Assembly (NCBI RefSeq): GCF_008693075.1
Contig: NZ_VXKJ01000039.1
Location: 1 to 64,000 of the forward strand
Origin: Corynebacterium phocae
GTDB taxonomy: Bacteria; Actinomycetota; Actinomycetes; Mycobacteriales; Mycobacteriaceae
DNA: 64,000 nt
Direction of reading: 5' to 3'
Shown here: in pieces, positions 11,183 to 19,951 of the stretch
How the letters are laid out: every line of letters starts with the position of its first letter
Position numbering within the stretch: position 1 is the first letter of the stretch
Made by a program: the position numbers and the translations under genes
Notes under the pieces: model-generated
What the model was told of the DNA's origin: nothing
What the model saw: only the letters and a program-made list of their open reading frames with translations
Database searches by the model: none

Positions 11183-12484
11183 CTACCTACCCATCACAAC
11201 CGCAAGGTCCCGTACCAGCGGATTTGCCTTCTTCCGGGGTCTTCTTGGCCCCCTGGAGGTAGCCTTCATCAGCGGATCATCGATAAAGGTAAACATCAGC
11301 CAGGCCAGGATGACAGACAGGATAAACGCGGCCACCGCGCAGCACAGCCAGCCCACGAAACCCCACTGGTGCCCGGCTATGACATAGCGCTGTAGCGCCA
11401 CCATCACCGGGTACTGCACCATATAAAAGGCAAAGGAGATGTTCCCCAGCAACACCGCGCGCGGGGAGGCTATCCGCCCGGACAGCCCTTCCAGATCCCG
11501 GACCGCCAGGGTGCCCACAATTAAGCACATGGGGACCAACATCACCACCGCCATCTTCAACGCCACGGGAACAAACCACGTAGCGGCAAAGGAAAGGGCC
11601 AGGCCCACCATGGGGGCGGCAAGGTTGGTATTGCGGAAGATGCCCTCTGAGACCATCTTGGCCATCACGCAGCCCAGGAAGAACTCCGCCAGACGCGAGA
11701 GCGGGAAGTAATAGGAAAAGAAGTAGGCCATGTGCACCGGGATGGACTCCTGGGCAAACCACACAGGGTCCGCGTGCGGCTCTGCTACCGGGGAGACATC
11801 CATCTCCCACAGCCTGGCCACAAACGCGTTTTCCGTCTCCCAGCCGCCGGCAAAAACCAGGTGAACCGTCAGGGCCACACCCAGCAGGAGCGCGAACAGG
11901 CCCCAAAAAGCGGCCCAGTGCCCGCGACCGCGCAGGCGGTTGACCAGGGGGACCAAGAAAGGAAAGGACAGGTAAAACAACATCTCCGCGCCCAAGGACC
12001 AGCTGGGAACATTCAGCCCACCAAGCAGCGCCCAGTTGGGGTTCCACGTGTGGATTAACAACGCGTTGGGCAGCCACAGCTCCAGGCGGGAAAAATCCAT
12101 GGCAAAGTCCACATTCAGGCCGGCACCCTCCCGCGTGACGGTGGCCGAGGCCGCGACAAAGAGGATGAGCGCCACCCAGTGCATAGGATAAATCTTGGTA
12201 AAACGGCGGCGGCAGTAATACAGAATGTCCCCTGCCCCACGCACGCTGCTGTTGGACCAGTAAATCAAAAAGCCCGAAAGCACGAAGAAAAACGTCACAC
12301 CAGCAGAGCCCAGCTGCATGGGGACAAAGGAGTGGATGGTGGCAAACAACTCACTGCGCTGGAACGGGTAGACCGCCAAGAAGATGAGGGCGTGGAGTAA
12401 GAACACCGCCATGGCCGCCCACCACCGCGCTCCTGTGAGGGAAGGAAGATTTGGTCTGCGCCCGGAGAGAGGGAAAGTGGTCAA
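11183..12484 (-). CDS. Acyltransferase family 3 membrane protein
   Basis: A 433-residue integral membrane protein of the acyltransferase-3 (OafA/YrhL-like) family, which moves acetyl or other acyl groups onto envelope glycans or lipids. The family pattern is clear: an N-terminal LPSLTGARWWAAMAVFLLHA (family RxxAxxxVxxxH), then VTFFFVLSGFLIYWS (about 79-93), then the CRRRFTKIYPMHW motif (about 110-122), and about ten hydrophobic segments. It sits between the arg and phe operons on the same strand with no obvious partner, so the acceptor is unknown; in this genus a mycolate or arabinan acceptor is conceivable. A basic tail ends the protein. Confidence 0.85.
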   Translation of the reverse strand: MTTFPLSGRRPNLPSLTGARWWAAMAVFLLHALIFLAVYPFQRSELFATIHSFVPMQLGSAGVTFFFVLSGFLIYWSNSSVRGAGDILYYCRRRFTKIYPMHWVALILFVAASATVTREGAGLNVDFAMDFSRLELWLPNALLIHTWNPNWALLGGLNVPSWSLGAEMLFYLSFPFLVPLVNRLRGRGHWAAFWGLFALLLGVALTVHLVFAGGWETENAFVARLWEMDVSPVAEPHADPVWFAQESIPVHMAYFFSYYFPLSRLAEFFLGCVMAKMVSEGIFRNTNLAAPMVGLALSFAATWFVPVALKMAVVMLVPMCLIVGTLAVRDLEGLSGRIASPRAVLLGNISFAFYMVQYPVMVALQRYVIAGHQWGFVGWLCCAVAAFILSVILAWLMFTFIDDPLMKATSRGPRRPRKKANPLVRDLAVVMGR

Positions 12485-12644
12485 GACTATTCCTTAATTA
12501 AGCTACTTTAGGTTCGTGAGACAAAGATACCCTTGAGTTTATCCCACCGGTATCTGCGCGCCGGTACGCGGCCTTGGTTGTTCCCCACCCCCTTGGCACG
12601 CCGTATGACCCGGTGCCCCAGCCAAGCCACTGAGTACGCGAGCA

Positions 12645-12680
12645 AAAGAAAACCGGCCTCCCGGAAACCCGGGAGGCCGG
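12645..12680 (-). terminator. Strong terminator after pheT
   Basis: A perfect 12-bp GC stem (12653-12664 with 12669-12680, 4-nt loop) is followed on the minus strand by TTTTCTTTT. It ends pheST. The remaining part of the 12485-12705 gap shows nothing else I can support. Confidence 0.9.
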
Positions 12681-12705
12681 CCAGCGCGGACTTAAAACAG
12701 CTGCC

Positions 12706-15231
12706 CTAAGCGCGCATCTCCGCGCCAAGTTCGGCCTTAGCGGCGGAAGCTGCGGCTAGACGGTGAGGGTTGACCTCTTCATCAGTCAGCGTGCGGTCTG
12801 CAGCACGGAAGTTGAGGCTAAAGGCTAGAGACTTCTTGCCCTCACCCAGCTGATCACCGCGGAAGATGTCAAACAACTCCACGGATTCCAGGAGCTCACC
12901 AGCGGCAGATTCCACCACACGGCGGACCTTCTCAGCAGGTGTGTCTTCATCAACGACCAGCGCCAGATCCTGGTGCAAGGCCGGGAAGGCGGAAAGCACC
13001 GGTGCGGGGAAACGCTCAGCCAAGTCCAGGGCGGTGACGTCCATTTCCATAGCGCACGTACGCTCCGGCAAGCCCAGGGCCTTGACAATCTCCGGGTGGA
13101 GTTCGCCCGCGTGACCTACCACCGCGCGGTTGCCTTGTCCGTCGGTAGCCACAATCGCGGCGCAGCGGCCCGGGTGCCACGGGAGCTCCTGTGCGGATTC
13201 CAGCTCGATTTCCACGCCAGCGGCGCGGGCGGCTAGGCGGGCGGATTCAATGGCGTCCGCGTAAGTGTAGGCGCGCCCCTCACCCCAGGGGCCGGCGTGC
13301 TCAATGCGGCCGGTGGCCACCGTTGCCACGTGCAGCGGCTGATAAGGCAAGGAGTCCAGCAGCTCCGCCACGGTGGTCTCATCCGGGCGGGCGGAAACAT
13401 CCGGCATGGGAGATGCGTCCTGGCGCTTGAAGCTGACCTGCTGCAAGCCGTAGAGCGCCAGGTCATGGCGCCCACGCGCCACATTGCGCGCCAAGGCCTC
13501 AAGCATGTTGGGCAGCAAGGTGGTGCCCAACGTGGCCTTGTCAGATTCCAGCGGATTCTGGACCGTAACTGCCTGGCGGCGGGGATCCTTTTTATCCAGA
13601 CCCCACATATCAAAAGTCTTAGAGGCGATAAACGGCGAAGGCAGCACCTCAGCGTAGCCGGAATAAGCCAAGCCGTGGCCAATAGCCCGACGGCGCTTTT
13701 GGGCGGGAGTCAAACCGCGCCCGCCCACCGGGGTGGGAAGGATGGTGGGGATATCCTCTAGGCCCTCTAGCCGCAGGACTTCCTCAATAAGATCCACGTC
13801 CATGGTGATATCCCCCCGCCACGTGGCCGGGGTAACGGAGAGGACTTCTTGACCGGCATCCTCAATCTGGCAGCCAACCTCACGCAGGCGCTTTTCCACG
13901 GTGGCGCGGGAGTAGTCCACGCCCGCGTACTCCCCCGGCTTGGACGCGCGCATGGTGATAGCCGCTGGCGCGGGAACTCCGCCCACCAAGGTGCGGCCGG
14001 GCGCAACCGTTCCGCCGGCAATGTTGACCGCAAGCGCGCAGGCATAATCCAGCGCGGCTTCCACGATAGCCGGGTCCACGCCACGCTCGAAGCGGCGGGA
14101 GGCCTCTGAGGACAGCTTGTGGCGGCGCGAGGTGCGCGCCACGGTAATGGGATCCCAGTTGGCAGCCTCGAAGTAGATGTTGGTGGTGGAATCAGAGATT
14201 TCCGTGGTGGTGCCACCCATCACTCCGGCCAGGGATTGGATGCCGTTGTCATCGCAAATAACCACATCCTCCGCGTCCAACGTGCGCTTGACGTGATCTA
14301 AGGTTTCAAACTTCTCCCCCTTCTGGGCGTTGCGCACCACCAGATTGCCGGCTACCTTATCCGCGTCAAAAGCGTGCATAGGCTGGCCCAGCAGCAACAT
14401 GACGTAGTTGGTGATGTCCGTGGCCAGGTTGACCGGGCGCTGGCCGCACAGCATGAGCTCGCGCTCCATCCAGTACGGGGTACGTACGGTGGGGTCAATC
14501 CCAGTGACTTGGCGCAAGCCAAAGCGCACGGCCTTGGTCTCCGGGTGCACGTCCACGTCGATGAGATCGCCTGCAGGCTCTGGCACGTCTGCGGTGTCGA
14601 TACCCGCGATGTCCGGGTCCTTTGCCACGTCACCGAACTCAAGATCGAAGGCGGAAGCTACCTCACGGCTAAGCCCGCGGGCGGAGAGGGCGTACCCGCG
14701 GTCCGGGGTGATATTGACGTCAAAAACGGTGTCTGCCAGGCCCACCAGCGGGCGGGCGTCCTGTCCCACGTGCGCGGCGAACTCCGGGCCAAGAGTAATG
14801 ATCCCCTCGGATTTATCCGCAATACCCAGCTCAGCTGCGGAACACATCATGCCCGCTGAAATCTTGCCGTAGGTCTCCCGCGCCCCGATTTTGAAGCCAC
14901 CAGGAAGCTCCGCGCCGGGCAAAGAAACCACCACGTGGTCCCCCATGCGGAAGTTGCGAGCACCACAGATTATGCCCTGTAGCTCTCCCGTGCCGTTGGC
15001 CTGGCCCACGTTGACCTGGCAGTAACGGATGGGTTTTTTAAATCCCTCAAGCTCCTCGAAGGTCTCCACGTAGCCAATGACTAGCGGACCGGAAATCTCC
15101 GGGAGCGGGGCGTAGCCCTCAGTTTCAAAACCTACCCGGACAAATCCGGTATCCAGGTCCTCAGGGCTAACTGACCAGCCCGGGTTGCGTGCGGCTAGAA
15201 GATTGGTAATCCAACTTTGTGAAATCAACAT
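12706..15231 (-). CDS. pheT: Phenylalanyl-tRNA synthetase beta subunit
   Basis: Beta chain of the alpha2-beta2 PheRS. The 841-residue protein has the usual bacterial domain order: an EMAP/OB tRNA-binding domain (about 40-150), the B3/B4 editing domain, B5 (about 410-480), a catalytic-like domain, and the C-terminal FDX-ACB anticodon-binding domain (last 95 residues, FPALHQDLALVVDEDTPAE...). It follows pheS by 30 bp and ends before a strong terminator. Length and content are normal. Confidence 0.97.
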   Translation of the reverse strand: MLISQSWITNLLAARNPGWSVSPEDLDTGFVRVGFETEGYAPLPEISGPLVIGYVETFEELEGFKKPIRYCQVNVGQANGTGELQGIICGARNFRMGDHVVVSLPGAELPGGFKIGARETYGKISAGMMCSAAELGIADKSEGIITLGPEFAAHVGQDARPLVGLADTVFDVNITPDRGYALSARGLSREVASAFDLEFGDVAKDPDIAGIDTADVPEPAGDLIDVDVHPETKAVRFGLRQVTGIDPTVRTPYWMERELMLCGQRPVNLATDITNYVMLLLGQPMHAFDADKVAGNLVVRNAQKGEKFETLDHVKRTLDAEDVVICDDNGIQSLAGVMGGTTTEISDSTTNIYFEAANWDPITVARTSRRHKLSSEASRRFERGVDPAIVEAALDYACALAVNIAGGTVAPGRTLVGGVPAPAAITMRASKPGEYAGVDYSRATVEKRLREVGCQIEDAGQEVLSVTPATWRGDITMDVDLIEEVLRLEGLEDIPTILPTPVGGRGLTPAQKRRRAIGHGLAYSGYAEVLPSPFIASKTFDMWGLDKKDPRRQAVTVQNPLESDKATLGTTLLPNMLEALARNVARGRHDLALYGLQQVSFKRQDASPMPDVSARPDETTVAELLDSLPYQPLHVATVATGRIEHAGPWGEGRAYTYADAIESARLAARAAGVEIELESAQELPWHPGRCAAIVATDGQGNRAVVGHAGELHPEIVKALGLPERTCAMEMDVTALDLAERFPAPVLSAFPALHQDLALVVDEDTPAEKVRRVVESAAGELLESVELFDIFRGDQLGEGKKSLAFSLNFRAADRTLTDEEVNPHRLAAASAAKAELGAEMRA

Positions 15232-15261
15232 GTGCTTTTAAATTCCTCTACAAATCTTAAC

Positions 15262-16341
<1,080 letters not shown>

Positions 16342-16364
16342 TTATCTTACCGCAGGCGTGACAA

Positions 16365-17177
16365 TTAACTGTGGTCGGTTTGGGATTGCGCCCGGGCGGA
16401 CTCATAGAGACAAATGCTGGCCGCAGCAGCAAGGTTCAGCGACTCCGCGCGGCCGCGGATGGGGATCCTCACCCGAATGTCCGCTTCCTCCTGCAGATCC
16501 CCTAGCCCGTGGGCCTCATTGCCAAACAGCCACGCCGTGGGTTGGCTGAGATCAGCATCAGCCAAGTCAACCTCACCATCAACGGCGGTGGCAATCAGCT
16601 GCATACCGGCCTGGCGCAGCTGCCCTAAGGCGTCTTTGATATTGGTTTGCCTAGCCACCGGAATGTGGAACAACGACCCTGCGGACGCCCGGACCACCTT
16701 AGAACCCAGCGGGTCCACGGACTCCCCGGCAAAAATAACGCCGTCTGCGCCCATGGCATCCGAAGTACGGATGAGTGTTCCCGCGTTGCCTGGCTCTGCG
16801 GTTTCCACCGGAACGGAGACCAACTTAGGTTTTCCGGCCAGAATCTTCCCGGCGGTCCACAGCACAGGCGGGCACAGCGCAAAAAGGCCCGTGGTGGTAG
16901 CGGTGTCGCTCAAGTGCTTGGCCGCACGGTCGGTAATCGGGTGGACGTAGACGTCCATGTAGCCGGCGGCCGTGACTATATGATCAAAACGGCTGGCGGC
17001 AGACTCGGTGACAAAGATATCCGTGGCGGCGCCGGTGGACACGGCAGCATCGACAGAATTTTCACCCTCGATGATAAACCTATCTGCCTTCTTGCGGGCG
17101 GCCGCGCGGTGCAGCTTGGCGGCGTTGACAATACGGGGGGTGCGCTCAGTAAAGGCGTTCTCGAAGTCCAAAGTCAT
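16365..17177 (-). CDS. TrmH/SpoU family RNA 2'-O-methyltransferase
   Basis: A 270-residue SPOUT-class methyltransferase. The N-terminal substrate-binding domain (RIVNAAKLHRAAARKKADRFIIEGENSV) is followed by the SpoU domain with NAGTLIRTSDAMGADGVIF (about 129-147), TAWLFGNEAHGLGD (about 214-227) and RIPIRGRAESLNLAAAASI (about 237-255), the three conserved motifs forming the SAM knot. It probably modifies a ribose in rRNA; the exact nucleotide cannot be assigned. It lies between the ribosomal-protein operon and pheST, a usual place for this gene. Confidence 0.9.
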   Translation of the reverse strand: MTLDFENAFTERTPRIVNAAKLHRAAARKKADRFIIEGENSVDAAVSTGAATDIFVTESAASRFDHIVTAAGYMDVYVHPITDRAAKHLSDTATTTGLFALCPPVLWTAGKILAGKPKLVSVPVETAEPGNAGTLIRTSDAMGADGVIFAGESVDPLGSKVVRASAGSLFHIPVARQTNIKDALGQLRQAGMQLIATAVDGEVDLADADLSQPTAWLFGNEAHGLGDLQEEADIRVRIPIRGRAESLNLAAAASICLYESARAQSQTDHS

Positions 17178-17201
17178 GCCCCCACCCTACCCGGATACGC
17201 G

Positions 17202-17233
17202 AAAACCCCGAACTCACAAGCGGGGTTCGGGGT
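17202..17233 (-). terminator. Terminator after rplT
   Basis: An 8-bp stem (17205-17212 with 17226-17233) is followed on the minus strand by TTTT. It closes the infC-rpmI-rplT operon. Confidence 0.75.
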
Positions 17234-17266
17234 GCGACGCTAGGTGCTCTAAGCAGCTTAGGGCTC

Positions 17267-17647
17267 TTAGGCGACCTTAGCGTTGACGTCTGCAGGAAGA
17301 GCAGCCTTAGCTGCTTCACACAGTGCCGAGAAGGTTTCGAAGTCATTCACAGCAAGCTCAGCCAAGATCTTGCGGTCTACCTCAATCTCAGCCAGGCGCA
17401 GGCCGTGGATGAGACGGTTGTAGGTGATGTCATTCATGCGAGCTGCAGCGTTGATACGCTGGATCCACAGCTTACGGAACTCAGACTTGCGCGCACGGCG
17501 ATCGCGGTACGCATAGGTCATGGAGTGTAGCCACTGCTCCTTGGCCTTGCGGTACAGGCGGGAGCGCTGGCCGCGGTAGCCCTTAGCGGACTTTAGAATC
17601 GCGCGGCGCTTTTTCTTGGCGTTAACTGAGCGCTTTACTCGTGCCAC
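17267..17647 (-). CDS. rplT: 50S ribosomal protein L20
   Basis: Primary 23S rRNA-binding protein needed for early 50S assembly. The 126 residues show the very basic N-terminus and [16 protein letters not shown] (about 23-38) and the typical [23 protein letters not shown] segment. The start is GTG (17647). It is the last gene of infC-rpmI-rplT, 57 bp after rpmI. In other bacteria L20 represses this operon through its leader. Confidence 0.98.
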   Translation of the reverse strand: MARVKRSVNAKKKRRAILKSAKGYRGQRSRLYRKAKEQWLHSMTYAYRDRRARKSEFRKLWIQRINAAARMNDITYNRLIHGLRLAEIEVDRKILAELAVNDFETFSALCEAAKAALPADVNAKVA

Positions 17648-17704
17648 AGTAATACTTCCTTAACTTATAGAGTGATGTTTATTTAACTGGGTGTAGGCGC
17701 TAAA

Positions 17705-17899
17705 TTATGCGCGGCCTAGGAGGCGCTTTACGCGCTTGACGTCTGCGGGTGCAACTGCCTCTTCGCCCTTCAGGCGACGAGTACGCTTGGACGTCTTGCC
17801 CTCGAGTAGGTGGCGGCGGCCAGCCTGCTCACGGCGCAGCTTGCCGGAACCGGTTACCTTGATGCGCTTAGCGGTTCCCTTGTGGGTCTTCTGCTTCAT
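17705..17899 (-). CDS. rpmI: 50S ribosomal protein L35
   Basis: A 64-residue basic protein with the L35 signature MKQKTHKGTAKRIKVTGSGK and RRHLLEGKTSKRTRRLKG. Normal size. It lies between infC and rplT with gaps of 49 and 57 bp. Confidence 0.98.
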   Translation of the reverse strand: MKQKTHKGTAKRIKVTGSGKLRREQAGRRHLLEGKTSKRTRRLKGEEAVAPADVKRVKRLLGRA

Positions 17900-17948
17900 G
17901 AGAGTTAAGTCCTTTAATTCCCGTTGATTGCCGAAATTGTCTTGTTGT

Positions 17949-18470
17949 CTACTTCTTGCCCTTGCGGGTTGGTCCCAGAACCATGGTCATATTGCGGCCG
18001 TCCTGCTTTGGACGGGCCTCAACGTTACCGTATTCTTTTACGTCTTCTGCAAGACGCTCAAGAAGGCGGAAACCCAGCTCCGGACGCGATTGCTCACGGC
18101 CACGGAACATGATGGTCACCTTGACCTTGGAACCCTTTTCCAGGAAGCGAATCACATTGCTCTTCTTGGTCTCATAGTCATGATCATCGATCTTCGGACG
18201 GAACTTCTGTTCCTTAACCACAGTCTGCTGCTGGTTCTTGCGAGCCTCGCGAGCCTTCTGGGCTAGCTCATACTTGTACTTGCCGTAATCCATGATCTTG
18301 GCAACCGGCGGCTTTGCCGTGGGTGCTACCTCGACCAGGTCTAGATCTGCTTCGTATGCGAGCTTGCGAGCATCATCCGTGCGGACAATACCCACCTGTT
18401 CACCACCGGGGCCGACTAAGCGGACCTCGGGAACTCGGATGCGCTCATTAATGCGAGCTTCAGCGCTGAT
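17949..18470 (-). CDS. infC: Translation initiation factor IF-3 with ATC start codon
   Basis: IF-3 binds the 30S subunit and checks start-codon pairing. The conserved N-terminal domain ([20 protein letters not shown]) lies upstream of the first canonical start, GTG 18395. Between an in-frame TAA 12 nt upstream and that GTG there is no ATG, GTG or TTG. The only sensible start is ATC at 18470, with AAGGAG 6 nt upstream, giving 173 residues. A rare start codon in infC allows IF-3 to limit its own synthesis. The C-terminal domain (about 90-170, [17 protein letters not shown]) is complete. A leader of about 230 nt precedes it. Confidence 0.95.
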   Translation of the reverse strand: MSAEARINERIRVPEVRLVGPGGEQVGIVRTDDARKLAYEADLDLVEVAPTAKPPVAKIMDYGKYKYELAQKAREARKNQQQTVVKEQKFRPKIDDHDYETKKSNVIRFLEKGSKVKVTIMFRGREQSRPELGFRLLERLAEDVKEYGNVEARPKQDGRNMTMVLGPTRKGKK

Positions 18471-18738
18471 TGTGGTCTCCTTGGTTTAAAGATGTGAAAA
18501 GCTAAACTTGATTTGCCTACCTTGACCACAAACGAAGAACCCGGCTTGCAAGATATGCAGCCGGGAGTTCTCAGAAACGTTCTACGTTTTAAAGTAAAAC
18601 CTTTTACCTTTATCCAACACGGTAAACCGTGCGGCTTCAGGTGGGAGAGAAACTCCGCTTGCGACCCAAGACCTCCTGGAGAAGGCGCTCTGGGCGGTAG
18701 TACTGGCAACTATAGCGTATGGTCCCAACCCTTTCCAA
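18471..18738 (-). promoter_or_regulatory. infC promoter and long structured leader
   Basis: Promoter: TTGGAA (18738-18733), 18 nt, TATAGT (18714-18709). The predicted start near 18701 leaves about 230 nt of leader before the ATC. The leader holds a chain of short perfect hairpins: CACGG-TTTA-CCGTG, GTAAAA-GG-TTTTAC, AACGT-AGA-ACGTT, and a GC-rich CCCGGCT...AGCCGGG stem (about 18557-18582). This suggests RNA-level control, as with L20/IF-3 leaders elsewhere, but no match to a known leader class can be claimed. Confidence 0.6.
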
Positions 18739-18739
18739 A

Positions 18740-19003
18740 TTAGCCCTTCGGACCCCAGTTTCTGCTAACCGCGCCAACGGTACCGCGAAGGCCAACGGGG
18801 CCGCCCATGCCCGCTGTAGCCACCGTCCGAACGCACCCTGCCCGAACGTCCCCCGTTCCGAACGCACCCTGTCCGAACGTTTCCTGTCCGAACGTCCACA
18901 GTCCGTGAATCCTCCGCCCGGATGTCCAACCTCCGGGTGCCTGCCGCCAGTGCGTGCGGTTTATACATACGGGGCCACCGGGGTAAATAGCGCAGTCTCT
19001 TTC
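18740..19003. repeat. Non-coding spacer with degenerate tandem repeats
   Basis: There is no convincing gene between the infC promoter and the lipoprotein gene. From about 18825 to 18905, degenerate copies of a TCCGAACGCACCCTG / TCCGAACGTTTCCTG-type unit of about 15-20 bp repeat around the core CGAACG. It looks like a slippage-prone tract of the kind seen elsewhere in this window. Confidence 0.6.
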
Positions 19004-19948
19004 CTACCCGGGGCAGGAATCCACCGGACTAAGCACGCCCCGGGCTAGCGACTGCTGGAGGTAAGCAACCAGTTCCGGCGATAGATCATCAAGGGTTGCT
19101 TGGGCCTTGTGGTAGGCCGCGTCTTCACCCGTCTTAAAGCCGTCGTAGCGCACCGTGATTGTGGCAACCCCCACGTTTCCCTGGTCAAACTTTAGCTCCC
19201 CAAACTGGCGCTGGGTGTAGTGGCCATCAAGTTCGCTTAGGCCCCAGCCGCCCTTCACGCGGGCATTCGACTCCTTGGCTAGACCCCAGCGTTGCCATTC
19301 GATTATCTTGCCCATGTCGCGAATAACGCGCCTAGCACCCTTGATGCATTCCAGGTGAGCACCGAACTTCGCTTGTTCCTGCAGGGGCCAGTTGGCGTAT
19401 CCAAAAGCTGTCTGCCATCCGGACTCGGGATCTTGCCACCGGACTTTCGAGCCTCCCTCCGCCAAGACTGTATCCACAGCTTGGATGGGATCACCTTCTT
19501 TATCGAGCACGTGCATCCACAGTTCCCAGGATGCGTCATTGTCAGACTCCCTAATTGATAGGTCAACCAGATCATTGGACGCCTCACCCCTGGAAGCCGC
19601 GATGGCTATCGGGACTTTGATGGTGGACCAGGCGGGACCGGTTCCCGGATGCCCGGCGGTGAAGGTCCCCTCCGCCGTGGTGATAGCCACGCCCACACGC
19701 GCGTGGTGTTTCCGGCCGATTTTCATCACCAGCTTGTGCAGGTCTTGCTCGACCATTTCGCGGGTTTGGGGATCCATCTGCGCGCCGGAGGCCCCGCCAC
19801 CCTTAACAACGGTGGAGCCGGCAGCGGAAGAACCCACAGCGGTCGCCGTATCTGGTCCGGCTGCTGCCTCCCCAGCCGCGCCGGTGCTACATGCACCCAG
19901 GATGGACGCCGCAACGCATGACGCTATTGCGCCCACAATCCTTAACAC
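19004..19948 (-). CDS. Lipoprotein with serine beta-lactamase/transpeptidase fold
   Basis: The 314-residue product starts with a lipoprotein signal (lipobox LGAC, Cys20), so it should be anchored outside the cell membrane. It then has a Gly/Ala-rich linker and a domain with the three active-site elements of class A-type penicillin-recognising serine enzymes: S108-TI-K111 (in GPAWSTIKVP), S135-D-N137, and KGGW near residue 240 in place of KTG. It may be a beta-lactamase, a peptidoglycan-related hydrolase or an inactive relative; the SDN triad argues for activity. The start is GTG at 19948, 3 bp after the uvrA stop, so it is likely co-transcribed with uvrA. Confidence 0.75.
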   Translation of the reverse strand: MLRIVGAIASCVAASILGACSTGAAGEAAAGPDTATAVGSSAAGSTVVKGGGASGAQMDPQTREMVEQDLHKLVMKIGRKHHARVGVAITTAEGTFTAGHPGTGPAWSTIKVPIAIAASRGEASNDLVDLSIRESDNDASWELWMHVLDKEGDPIQAVDTVLAEGGSKVRWQDPESGWQTAFGYANWPLQEQAKFGAHLECIKGARRVIRDMGKIIEWQRWGLAKESNARVKGGWGLSELDGHYTQRQFGELKFDQGNVGVATITVRYDGFKTGEDAAYHKAQATLDDLSPELVAYLQQSLARGVLSPVDSCPG

Positions 19949-19951
19949 GTT

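Noticed and set aside
12498..12728. 76-aa minus-strand frame in the gap before pheT
   Set aside because: It reads through the pheT terminator and the pheT 3' end and has no coding features.
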